Origin: Burkholderiales bacterium
Lineage (GTDB): Bacteria > Pseudomonadota > Gammaproteobacteria > Burkholderiales > Usitatibacteraceae
Direction of reading: 5' to 3'
Assembly: GCA_019634955.1 (NCBI GenBank)
Contig: JAHCAK010000015.1
Coordinates: 1-64,000 of the forward strand
DNA: 64,000 nt
Shown here piece by piece: positions 35,591 to 45,600 of the stretch. The notes beneath the pieces were generated by a model, which worked only from the letters and a program-made list of their open reading frames with translations, did not search any database and was not told the DNA's origin. How positions within the stretch are numbered: the first letter of the stretch is position 1; the number at the start of each line of letters is the position of its first letter. The position numbers were made by a program, and so were the translations under genes.

Positions 35591-37303
35591 ATGGCGAGCG
35601 TAGCGCCGGCCGCGGGCCCGGCCCGCGGCCTCGCGTGGGCGCGGCAGGACCCCGCCCTCTCCGCGACGGTCCTCGTGCTGTGGCTGCTGCTCGGGCTCTT
35701 CGTGGTCTTTCCCCTCGCGATGCTCACCGCGAGGGTGTTCTGGGACGGCGGGCACTTTTCCGTGGCGGGCATCGGCGCGATCCTCACGGACCGCCACCAG
35801 GTGCAGGCCTTCTGGAACAGCCTGCTGCTCGCGACGCTGGTGGGGCTGCTCGGCACCCTCGTGGGCTTCGTGTTCGCGTTCACGGTGGCGCGCGGGGGCC
35901 TGCCGCGCTGGGTGGTGACGGCGATCGACGGCGCGGTGCTGCTGCCGCTCATCTCGCCGCCGTTCACCACCGCCATCGCGATGGTGTTCTCCTTCGGGCC
36001 GCGCGGGCTCATCACCTACGAGCTGCTGGGCCTGAAGGGCGTCACCGTGTACGGGATGACGAGCACGCTCTTCTCCGAGGCGCTCACCTACTTCCCCATC
36101 GCCTACCTGGCGCTTCGCCCCATCCTCGCCGCCATCGACTCCAACATCGAGGGCATGGCGATGAGCCTGGGCGCCTCGCGCATGCGGGTGTTCCGGACGG
36201 TCACGCTGCCGCTGTGCATCCCGGGGCTCGCGAACTCGTTCCTGCTGCTCTTCGCCGCCTCGCTGGCCGACTTCGCCACGCCGCTCATCCTGGCCGGCAA
36301 CGCCTTCCCGGTGCTGCCCACGCAGGCCTTCCTGCAGATCACCGGCATGTTCGACCTGCGCGGCGGCGCGGTGCTCTCGCTCGTGCTGCTGGTGCCCGCG
36401 GTGGCGGTCTTCGTGCTGCAGCGCTACTGGGTGAGCCAGCGCTTCTACGTGACCGTCACGGGCAAGGGCGCCGGGCAGCAGCCCTTCGAGAGCGTGGCGC
36501 CCTGGGTGCGCTGGGCGCTGGTGGGCGCCTGCCTCGCGGTGACGATCGTGATCGTGTACCTGTACGCGCTGCTCCTCTACGCCTCCCTCGTGATGGCCTT
36601 CGGCGCCAACCACGCCTTCACGCTGCGCCACTACGGCGTGATCTTCACGGAGGGGCTGAAGGCCATCAAGGACACGCTCCTGATCGCCGGCTTCAGCATG
36701 CCGCTGGGCGGGCTCTACGGCGTGCTGCTGGGCTACCTGGTCGTGCGCAAGGTCTTCCCGGGCCGGCGCACGATGGAGGTCGTGTCGATGGTCAACTACG
36801 CGCTGCCCGGGACCATCGTGGGCATCGCCTACCTCATCGCCTTCAACGACCCGCCGGTCGAGCTGGCGGGCACGGCGCTCGTGATCGTCGCCTGCTACGT
36901 CTTCCGCTACGGGCCCACGGGCATCCGCACGACCATCGCGCTTCTGCAGCAGATCGACCGCAGCCTCGAGGAGGCCTCGCAGAGCCTGGGCGCGGCGAGC
37001 GGCACGACCTTCCGGCGCGTGACGCTGCCGCTCATCCTGCCGGCCTTCTTCGCCGGGCTGGGCGTGGTCTTCATCCGCTCGATGACCGCCATCAGCGCCA
37101 CGATCTTCCTCGTGTCGATCAGCTGGACGCTCATCACGGTGAAGATCCTGGAGAACATGACGGAGCTCTCGCTGGGGCCTGCGGCGGCGTTCTCCGTGCT
37201 GGTGATCGTGATCGTGTTCGTGGTGATCGGCGCCATCAGCTGGGGGCTGCGCTTCTTCCGCGCGCCCGGCTCGGAGCCGGTGACGAGCCTCTTGGGCGGA
37301 TAG
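35591..37303 (+). CDS. ABC transporter permease, fused two-domain (FbpB/AfuB-like)
   Basis: 570 residues, 12 predicted helices in two BPD_transp_1 domains fused into one chain, as in FbpB/AfuB. Each half has an EAA loop contacting the ATPase: MSLGASRMRVFRTVTLPLCIPG (in part, ~195-216) and SLGAASGTTFRRVTLPLILP (~460-480). It starts 10 bases after the binding-protein stop and ends nine bases before the ATPase gene. No separate second permease gene is needed for a complete importer. Confidence 0.92.
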   Translation: MASVAPAAGPARGLAWARQDPALSATVLVLWLLLGLFVVFPLAMLTARVFWDGGHFSVAGIGAILTDRHQVQAFWNSLLLATLVGLLGTLVGFVFAFTVARGGLPRWVVTAIDGAVLLPLISPPFTTAIAMVFSFGPRGLITYELLGLKGVTVYGMTSTLFSEALTYFPIAYLALRPILAAIDSNIEGMAMSLGASRMRVFRTVTLPLCIPGLANSFLLLFAASLADFATPLILAGNAFPVLPTQAFLQITGMFDLRGGAVLSLVLLVPAVAVFVLQRYWVSQRFYVTVTGKGAGQQPFESVAPWVRWALVGACLAVTIVIVYLYALLLYASLVMAFGANHAFTLRHYGVIFTEGLKAIKDTLLIAGFSMPLGGLYGVLLGYLVVRKVFPGRRTMEVVSMVNYALPGTIVGIAYLIAFNDPPVELAGTALVIVACYVFRYGPTGIRTTIALLQQIDRSLEEASQSLGAASGTTFRRVTLPLILPAFFAGLGVVFIRSMTAISATIFLVSISWTLITVKILENMTELSLGPAAAFSVLVIVIVFVVIGAISWGLRFFRAPGSEPVTSLLGG

Positions 37304-37312
37304 GGGGAATCG

Positions 37313-38406
<1,094 letters not shown>

Positions 38407-38410
<4 letters not shown>

Positions 38411-38910
38411 GCGCGGGGCGCAGGGCGTTTCTCGCGTCGCTGGCGGCGCTCGCGCTCGCCGCGCCGGCCGCGGCGCGCGAGCTGCACGGCGAAAGCGACG
38501 TGTTCGCCGCCGACGGGGTGGCGATCGCGTGGGGCATCCTGCGCGCGGCGCAGCCCGACGAGGCCACCGTCGTGATGCGCATCGCGCGCGACGAGTCGCG
38601 CTACCCGGCTCTCGCCGTGGTTGCCATCGACCCGTTCGGCGGGCAGTCGATCGTCGTGCGCGCGCCGGCCGCCGCACCCGGCGTGGTCGACGTGCCCTCG
38701 CGGAGAGGCCGCTTCGCCGACCACGCGCGCACGGAGGTGCGGCTCTACGCGAGCGCGAAGCCGGGGCCGGGCGAGGCGCCCGCGCTCGTGGTCTTCTACC
38801 AGGGCGTTCCCGACACGACGCCCGAGTTCGAATCGGATGCGAAGCTCGCCGCCTGGCTGGAGGCGCGCCTCGCGAAGCTGCGCGCGAGCGCGAAAGGGAA
38901 GAAGCCATGA
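38407..38910 (+). CDS. Exported protein of unknown function, Tat-type signal
   Basis: 167 residues, unrecognised. The N-terminus SAGRRAFLASLAALALAAPAA has RR-x-F-L and a moderately hydrophobic core, a twin-arginine-type signal with cleavage near AAARE. The mature part is a compact mixed-beta protein (VFAADGVAIAWGILRAAQPDEATVVMRIA) with a Lys-rich C-terminus. GTG start overlaps the ATPase stop; its own stop overlaps the deoC ATG (ATGA). Location between an importer and an aldolase suggests a periplasmic accessory step for the same substrate; this is inference. Confidence 0.7.
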
Positions 38911-39566
38911 AGCGGGAGGAGATGGCGAGGCTGCTGGACCACTCGGTGCTCAAGCCCGAGGCGCCGGAGGCGGACGTGCGTGCGGGGGCGGAACTGGTGC
39001 GGGGCTGGCCCGGCGGCTTCTACTGCGTGCAGCCCAGCTGGGTGTCCCTGGCGGCACGGATGCTGGCCGGCACGCCGGTCGGCGTGATCTCGGTCGTGGG
39101 CTTTCCGCACGGCTGCGACCGCACCGAGGTGAAGGCGCGCGCCGCGCAGGTGGCGGTGGCGGAAGGGGCCGCCGAGATCGACATGGTGCTGAACCTGGGC
39201 CTCGTGAAGAGCGGGCGCGCGGCCGAGGCGGGGCGCGACGTGGGCGAGGTGGCGCGCGCCGTGGCCGGCACGCCCGTCAAGGTGATCCTGGAGACCGCGG
39301 CGCTCACGCCGGAGGAGATCCGCCTCGCCTGCCGGCTGTGCGTGGAGGCGGGCGCCGCGTTCGTGAAGACCTCCACGGGCTTCCACCCGGCCGGCGGCGC
39401 CACGGTGGAGGCCGTGCGGCTCATGCGCGAGACGGTCGGCACCTCGGTCGGCGTGAAGGCTTCGGGCGGCATCCGCAGCCTCGACGACGCGATGCGCATG
39501 ATCGAGGCGGGCGCGAACCGCATCGGCACCTCGGCCAGCGCCGCGATCCTCGCCGCGCTCGGCTGA
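38907..39566 (+). CDS. deoC: Deoxyribose-phosphate aldolase
   Basis: 219 residues, class I aldolase cleaving 2-deoxyribose 5-phosphate to glyceraldehyde 3-phosphate and acetaldehyde. Active-site residues are all present: Asp92 (EIDMVLNLG), Schiff-base Lys154 (AFVKTSTGF) and Lys184 (GVKASGGIR). The start LLDHSVLKPEA is typical. It ends the ABC-importer operon, with no deoA, deoB or deoD beside it, which suggests the substrate is imported or made elsewhere rather than released by local nucleoside phosphorylases. Confidence 0.95.
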   Translation: MKREEMARLLDHSVLKPEAPEADVRAGAELVRGWPGGFYCVQPSWVSLAARMLAGTPVGVISVVGFPHGCDRTEVKARAAQVAVAEGAAEIDMVLNLGLVKSGRAAEAGRDVGEVARAVAGTPVKVILETAALTPEEIRLACRLCVEAGAAFVKTSTGFHPAGGATVEAVRLMRETVGTSVGVKASGGIRSLDDAMRMIEAGANRIGTSASAAILAALG

Positions 39567-39576
39567 CTGCCCCGGC

Positions 39577-40539
39577 TCAGTTGAGCTTGATGTCGGCGGC
39601 CTTGATGATCGGCCACCACTTCTCGATCTCGGCCTTCTGGTGCGCCCCCAGCGCCTCGGGCGACTGCCGCTCCGGCGGCACGATCTCCATGCCGAGGTCG
39701 CCGAGACGCTTGCGCGTGTCAGGGTCGGCGAGCGCGTCCCGCACCGCCTGGTTCAGCTTCGCGACCGCTTCCTTCGGCGTGCCGCGCGGCGCCCAGATGC
39801 CGTACCAGATCGCGATGTGCAGCCCCGGCAGGCCCGCCTCGTCCACGGTGGGCATGTCGGGCGCGGCCGCCGAGCGCTCCTTCGCGGTGATGGCGTAGCC
39901 CCTGATGCGGCCGGCCTTCACCTGCGGGATGGAGTTGGAGAGCTGGTCGACCATCATGTCGATCTGGCCGCCCATGAGGTCCTTCATCGCCGGGCCCGTG
40001 CCCTTGTACGGGATGAACTGCAGCTTCGCGCCGATCTCGTTCGCGAAGTAGATGCCGGCGATGTGGGTCGAGGAGCCCGCGCCCGCGGTGCCCACGTTCA
40101 CCTTCTCGTGGTTTGCCCTCACCCACGCGACGAGTTCCTTGAGGCTCGCGGCCTCCACGCCCGGCTTCGCGACGATGATCATCGGGTTGCCGCCGATCAT
40201 GCCCACCGGCTCGAGGTCCTTGAGCAGGTCGTAGGCGAGCGGGTAGACGGCGCCGTTCACCACGTGGGTGCTCCAGTGGCCGATGGAGAGCGTGTAGCCG
40301 TCGGGTGCGGCGCGCGCGACGCGCCCCACGCCGATGCTGCCTCCCGCGCCGGTGGTGCTCTCGACCACGACGGGCTGCCCCAGCGACTTGCGCATGGGCT
40401 CGGCGAGGATGCGCGCGACCGTGTCCACCGGGCCGCCGGCCGCGAAGGGCACGACCATCGTCACGGCGCGCGTCGGGAAGGACTGGGCCTGGGCGGCCCA
40501 CACGAAGGACAGCAGCACCCATGGCAGCAGCTTCTTCAC
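39577..40539 (-). CDS. Bug/TctC-family periplasmic solute-binding protein
   Basis: 320 residues. Signal peptide KKLLPWVLLSFVWAAQAQ; mature Bug hallmark SFPTRAVTMVVPFAAGGPVDTVAR, with GAGGSIGVGRVARAAPDGYTL and the second-lobe YKGTGPAMKDLMGGQIDMM. Bug proteins bind carboxylic acids, aromatic acids or amides; ligand not readable. GTG start at 40539 was chosen because GAGGAG stands just upstream and the signal peptide begins there. No TctAB membrane genes accompany it, as is common for orphan Bug receptors. Convergent with deoC (10-base gap), divergent from the BLUF gene. Confidence 0.92.
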   Translation of the reverse strand: MKKLLPWVLLSFVWAAQAQSFPTRAVTMVVPFAAGGPVDTVARILAEPMRKSLGQPVVVESTTGAGGSIGVGRVARAAPDGYTLSIGHWSTHVVNGAVYPLAYDLLKDLEPVGMIGGNPMIIVAKPGVEAASLKELVAWVRANHEKVNVGTAGAGSSTHIAGIYFANEIGAKLQFIPYKGTGPAMKDLMGGQIDMMVDQLSNSIPQVKAGRIRGYAITAKERSAAAPDMPTVDEAGLPGLHIAIWYGIWAPRGTPKEAVAKLNQAVRDALADPDTRKRLGDLGMEIVPPERQSPEALGAHQKAEIEKWWPIIKAADIKLN

Positions 40540-40643
40540 GGCGTTCTCCTCGTCGTGTTGGATTCGTAGCCGGCGGCATCGCGGCGGTGTCAATTGAAAC
40601 GCGCCGCGGGCGTTCGCGCAATCGTCCTGAAAGAGCGGCCGCC

Positions 40644-40649
40644 CAGAAT
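40644..40649 (+). promoter_or_regulatory. Possible -10 element of the BLUF gene (leaderless type)
   Basis: CAGAAT ends six bases before the ATG at 40656, so a transcript would begin at or next to the start codon. No Shine-Dalgarno sequence and no good -35. Confidence 0.4.
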
Positions 40650-40655
40650 AGGTGC

Positions 40656-41102
40656 ATGGACAAGGCACTTTTTCACCTCATCTACGTGAGCACGGCGCGC
40701 GAGGAGCTGTCGGTCGCGGAACTGGACCGCATCCTCGAGTCGGCGGCGAAATACAACGCGATTTCCGGCGTGACGGGCGTCCTGCTCTACGCCGGCGGCA
40801 CCTTCATGCAGGTTCTCGAAGGCGGCGAGGCCGAGATCGACGAGACCTTCGCGCGCATCCGCGAGGACCCGCGCCACGCGAGCCTCATCGTGATCGAGCG
40901 CGCGCCCATCGCGGAGCGCAGCTTCCCGCAGTGGAGCATGGGATTCCGGCGCGTGGGCGCCACCGAGGCCGCGGCGCACCCGGCCTGGGCGCCGTTCTTC
41001 GACCCCGGCTTCTGCGCGAGGGAGCTGGGCGCCAAGCCCGGCGTCGCGCTCGACATGCTCAAGGACTTCGTGCGCAACCAGCGCGAGGGGCGCTTCGGCT
41101 AG
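40656..41102 (+). CDS. BLUF-domain blue-light photoreceptor
   Basis: 148 residues, a stand-alone BLUF domain binding FAD. All flavin-site residues are present at the family spacing: Tyr10, Asn34, Gln52, Trp93 and Met95 (equivalent to Tyr21, Asn45, Gln63, Trp104 and Met106 of AppA, a constant offset of 11). Motifs: HLIYVSTAREEL, SGVTGVLLYAGGTFMQVLEG and WSMGF. No output domain is fused, so it probably acts by binding a partner protein. The next gene is pssA, 35 bases on; GGDEF and other partners are not adjacent. Confidence 0.95.
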   Translation: MDKALFHLIYVSTAREELSVAELDRILESAAKYNAISGVTGVLLYAGGTFMQVLEGGEAEIDETFARIREDPRHASLIVIERAPIAERSFPQWSMGFRRVGATEAAAHPAWAPFFDPGFCARELGAKPGVALDMLKDFVRNQREGRFG

Positions 41103-41124
41103 GGCCCTCCTCGCGGGCGGGCGG

Positions 41125-41130
41125 TATAGT
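41125..41130 (+). promoter_or_regulatory. Possible -10 element of pssA (leaderless type)
   Basis: TATAGT ends seven bases before the GTG at 41138, in a GC-rich gap. A start site about seven bases downstream would coincide with the start codon. Confidence 0.4.
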
Positions 41131-41137
41131 TCGCCCT

Positions 41138-42547
41138 GTGAAGAAGGCAGCGATTCCCCGCGCCGGCGCCTCGGCGCTCGCGCGCACGTGGCTGCGCCTG
41201 CGCGGCCGTCCCGTGGCCGCGAGCGTGCTGGACGACCTCCCGCGCATCCCGGTGGCCGCCGGGCGTGTCGCGACGCTCGCCGGCCCGGCCGAGTTCCGCG
41301 ACCGGCTCCTCGCGCTCATCGCCGGCGCGCGCGAGCGCATCGTCATCGCCGCGCTCTACCTGCAGGACGACGAGGCGGGCCGCGAGATCCTCGCCGCGCT
41401 GCACGCCGCGAAGTTCGTGCGGCCGGCGCTCGAGATCTTCGTGTTCGTCGACTGGCACCGCGCGCGCCGCGGGCTGATCGGCCGCGAGCGAAGCCCCGGC
41501 AACGCGGCGCTCTACCGCGATTGGGCCGAACGCTGCGGGCCGGGCGTGGCGGTGATGGGCGTGCCCGTGAAGACGCGGGAGGTGCTGGGCGTCATGCACC
41601 TCAAGGGCTTCGTGGTGGACGACACGGTGCTCTACAGCGGCGCGAGCCTGAACGACGTGTACCTCGGCCGCAACGGGCGCTACCGTCTCGACCGCTACCA
41701 CGTGATCCGCGACCGGCGGCTCGCCGACAGCCTCACGGGGTTCCTGCTGCGCACGGTGGGCGAGAGCCCGGCGGTGAGCCCGCTCGACGGCGACCCGGAG
41801 GCGACCCGCGCGCCCCTTCGCCCCGCGGTGGCCCGCCTGCAGCACGCGCTGCGGCGCGCCCGCTACCCCTTCTCCGGCGGCACCGTGCGCAAGGGCGAGG
41901 TGGGCATCACGCCTCTCGTGGGCATCGGCGGGCGGGGCAACGAGCTGAACACGGTGGTGCTCGAGCTCATCGGCCGGGCGAGGAGGCGGCTCGTCGTCTA
42001 CACGCCGTACTTCAACCTGCCGGGGCCGGTGCGCCGTGCCGTGGACGGGCGGCTCAATGCCGGTTGCCAGGTCACGCTCGTCGTGGGCGACAAGGTCGCC
42101 AACGATTTCTACATCCCGCCGGAGGCGCCCTTCAAGGCCATCGGCGCGCTGCCGTACCTCTACGAGTCGAACCTGCGGCGCTGGTGCCGCGCGCGCCAGC
42201 GCTTCCTCGACGCGGGGCTGCTCGAGGTGCGGCTTTGGCGCGACGGCGCGAACACCTACCACCTCAAGGGCCTGCTCGCCGACGACGAGTGGATGCTGCT
42301 CACCGGGCACAACCTCAACCCGCGCGCCTGGCGCATGGACCTCGAGAACGGGCTCCTCGTCCACGACCCGCACCATCTGCTGCGGCCGCAGGGCCAGGCC
42401 GAGCTCGCGCGCGTGCTCGCGAACGCGCGCCGCGTGGAGAGCTGGAAGTCGCTGGAGACGCTGGAGGACTACCCTGCGCCGGCGCGGCGCCTCCTCAAGC
42501 GGCTTGCGCGCACCGCCGTCGACCGGCTGGTGAACCAGGTTCTCTAG
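41138..42547 (+). CDS. pssA: CDP-diacylglycerol-serine O-phosphatidyltransferase (E. coli PssA type)
   Basis: 469 residues of the phospholipase D superfamily, close in order and wording to E. coli PssA (451): first HxK motif MHLKGFVVDD (His154, Lys156) with YSGASLNDVYL; VVYTPYFNLPGPVRR; VVGDKVANDFYIP; ALPYLYESNLRRW; second HxK motif YHLKGLLADD (His375, Lys377) with LLTGHNLNPRAWRMDLENG. Makes phosphatidylserine, precursor of phosphatidylethanolamine, as a peripheral membrane enzyme. GTG start is the first in-frame start after the BLUF stop. It is often misnamed cardiolipin synthase because of shared HKD motifs. Confidence 0.93.
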   Translation: MKKAAIPRAGASALARTWLRLRGRPVAASVLDDLPRIPVAAGRVATLAGPAEFRDRLLALIAGARERIVIAALYLQDDEAGREILAALHAAKFVRPALEIFVFVDWHRARRGLIGRERSPGNAALYRDWAERCGPGVAVMGVPVKTREVLGVMHLKGFVVDDTVLYSGASLNDVYLGRNGRYRLDRYHVIRDRRLADSLTGFLLRTVGESPAVSPLDGDPEATRAPLRPAVARLQHALRRARYPFSGGTVRKGEVGITPLVGIGGRGNELNTVVLELIGRARRRLVVYTPYFNLPGPVRRAVDGRLNAGCQVTLVVGDKVANDFYIPPEAPFKAIGALPYLYESNLRRWCRARQRFLDAGLLEVRLWRDGANTYHLKGLLADDEWMLLTGHNLNPRAWRMDLENGLLVHDPHHLLRPQGQAELARVLANARRVESWKSLETLEDYPAPARRLLKRLARTAVDRLVNQVL

Positions 42548-42655
42548 GGTCCCGGCCGGGCCGCGCCCGCGTCGCAGTTCCTTGATGCAGGACATCCTTC
42601 GCCGTCCCGGCCGGCGTAGCGTGGAATCGACTCCCTCTCACGCAGGAGGGGTGGC

Positions 42656-45600
42656 ATGTATCCGCGCATCCCGGCACGCGTGGCCATCGTCTTGGCGGCC
42701 GCACTCCTGCCACTTCCCGCGGCACCCACGCCCACGCTCGAAGCGGGCCTCAGCCACAACCTCGCGATCACGGCCTCGAAGCGGGTCGTCGCCTGGGGAG
42801 AGAACACCTACGGCGCGCTCGGCAACGGCACCCAAGCCCACGCGTCCACGCCGGTCCGCTCCGGGACCCTCGAAAGCGTCGTGGCCGTCGCCGCCGGCCG
42901 CGACCTCTCCGTCGCGCTGCGAAGCGACGGCACGGTGTGGACCTGGGGCGGCGGCATGGGTGTCGGGCTCACCGCGCCCGAAACCTGCTTCACGCGGCCA
43001 TGCTCCCTCGTCCCGCGCCAGGTGCACGGCCTCACCGGGGTGCGGGCCATCGCCGCCAGCGGCGGGGGCGACTTCGTGCTCGCGCTGCGCGCCGACGGCA
43101 GCGTGGTCGCCTGGGGCCGCAACGCCTACGGCACGCTCGGCAACGGCACCGAGACCGACCGGCTCACCCCCGCCGCCGTTGCGCTCGCGAAGCCGGCCGT
43201 GGCCATCGCGGCCGGCGACCGGCACGGCGTAGCCCTGCTCGACGACGGCACCGTGTGGACCTGGGGCACGAACGCGATGGGCGAGCTGGGCACCGCGCTC
43301 ACGGCCACGGCGGCGAATACCTGTGCCATCGGTGGCGGAACACCGTGCGCGAAGATGCCCGTGAGAGCCGGCGCGGGGCGCGTCATCACCGCGGATACCT
43401 TCGGGGGCGTGGCGGCCATCTCCGCGAAGGGCAGGCACACGCTGGCACTCAAGGCGGACGGCACGGTCTGGGCATGGGGCTCGGACTATTACGGGCAGCT
43501 CGGTGACGGCAAGGTGGTCGACCGCGCCGACCCGGAGGCGGTTCCGGGGATGGCCGGGGTCGCGGCCGTCGCCGCGGGCTTCTCCCACTCGATCGCCGTG
43601 AAGCGCGACGGTTCCTACTGGGCCTGGGGGCTCGATCTCTCGGGCCAGCTGGGCGCCGCGCCGGCCACGGAGACCTGCGAGGCACGGCCCCTCCCCGGGG
43701 GATCGCTCATTCCGCCCTACATGCTCGGCAAGACCTGGGCGTGCCGGAAGAAGCCCACGTTCGTGAAGGCGCGGGATGGCGCGGTCGCGATCGTCGGAGG
43801 CGGCGCGCACTCGCTCACCGTGCGTCCCGACGGGGCGATCGTCGCCTTCGGGCTCAACAGCTTCGGGCAGCGTGGCGACGGCGATATCCGGTCCACGCTG
43901 GTCGGGGTCTTCTGCTATTCCGATCCCGGCTCCTGCCCGGGCTTGCCGCAGGGCGCCACGGCCACCGGCATCTCCATCGGCAGGGCCGCCACGGCCGGCA
44001 GCCTGAACGCGGAAACGCTCGACGATGGCCTCGTCTTCGCGGAGCAGGCGGTGGGAACGACGTCGTCCGCGCAGGAGCTTCGCATCACCAGCGTGGGTGA
44101 TTCCTTCCGCGTCACGGCCATCACGACCACCGGCGACTTCCGTCACACGAGCAACTGCGGCACGACGCTGCTCGTGCGCGACGCTTCCTGCGGCATCTTC
44201 ATCACCTTCTCGCCTGCCGGGGCCGGCACGCGCAACGGCACGGTGACGGTCGCCACCGACCTCGAGGTGGGCTCGACCGCCTCCCTCAACCTGCGGGGAA
44301 CGGGCCTCGCCACGAGCCACGCGCTGTCGGTTTCCCGGTCGGGAACCGGGTCCGGGCGCGTGACGTCCTCTCCGGCGGGCATCGATTGCGGGACCACCTG
44401 CTCGGCGCAGTTCGCCGCGGGCCTTTCCGTCACGCTCACGGCCACGCCGGCCTCGGGCTCGACCTTCGGCGGTTGGAGCGGCGCGTGCACGGGCACCGGC
44501 TCGTGCGTCGTCGCGATGACCGCGAGCCGCAGCGTGGCGGCGAGCTTCACGGCCGGCACGACGACAAATTACACGCTCACCGTCGCCCGCATCGGCACGG
44601 GAGCCGGGACCGTCTCGTCGAGCCCCGCGGGGATCGACTGCGGCGCCGCCTGCTCGGCGCAGTACGCATCGGGCACGTCGGTCACGCTCGCGGCGACGCC
44701 GGCCGCAGGCTCGGCCTTCGGCGGCTGGAGCGGCGCGTGCACGGGCACGGGCTCGTGCAGCGTGGCGATGACCTCGGCCAGGAGCGTGACCGCGAGCTTC
44801 ACGGCGAGCCCGGCAAGCCACCTCCTCACGGTGACGCGAAGCGGCAACGGGACGGGCACGGTCGCCTCGAGCCCCGCGGGAATCCTGTGCGGCACCACGT
44901 GCGCCGCGACCTTCAACGGCGGCACGCTCGTGGCGCTTTCGGCCAGCCCGGCCGCGGGATCGATTTTCGGCGGCTGGGGTGGCGCCTGCGGCGGCACGGG
45001 CGCCTGCAGCGTGACGATGAACGCGCCGGCGTCGGTGTCCGCCACCTTCTCGATCGCCCCGACGGGCGGGGACAACTACACGGCGCTGTGGTGGAACCCG
45101 GGCGAATCCGGGTGGGGGCTCAACATCAGCCACCAGGGCGACATCCTCTTCGGGACGCTCTTCACCTACGACGCAACCGGCCGGCCGCTGTGGCTCGTCA
45201 TGCCGGCGGGCGAGCGGCAGGGCACCTCGACCACCTACAACGGCACGCTCTACCGGACGACCGGCCCGCCATTCAACGCGGTGCCGTTCACGCCCATCGG
45301 CCCGCAGAACCTCACGGTGGTCGGCGCGATGACCTTCACCTACACCGGCAGCGGTGCCGCGCTCGCCTATTCGTACGACGGCGTGACGGTGAGCAAGCTC
45401 GTGCAGAAGCAGGTGTTCGGCTCGCGCGCCGCGACGTGCGTGCCTACGACCGGCTCGCGCGCGGCGCTCGTGAACTACCAGGATCTCTGGTGGAACGCGG
45501 ACGAGTCCGGATGGGGCGTGAACATCACGCACCAGGGCGACACGCTCTTCGCGACGCTCTTCACCTACGACGCCACCGGCCGCGGCCTCTGGCTGGTGCT

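Noticed and set aside
40594-40599. TTGAAA as -35 of the BLUF gene
   Set aside because: It lies 44 bases before the only plausible -10 near the gene; at 17-base spacing the -10 would be CGCAAT, a weak match.
41138-42547. Cardiolipin synthase
   Set aside because: The HKD motifs are shared, but the surrounding blocks and length follow E. coli PssA closely and there are no N-terminal membrane helices as in ClsA.
44320-45060. Possible CRISPR or satellite DNA from regular ~250-base repetition
   Set aside because: The repetition is in frame, encodes Cys-containing protein modules, and has no short identical repeats with unique spacers.
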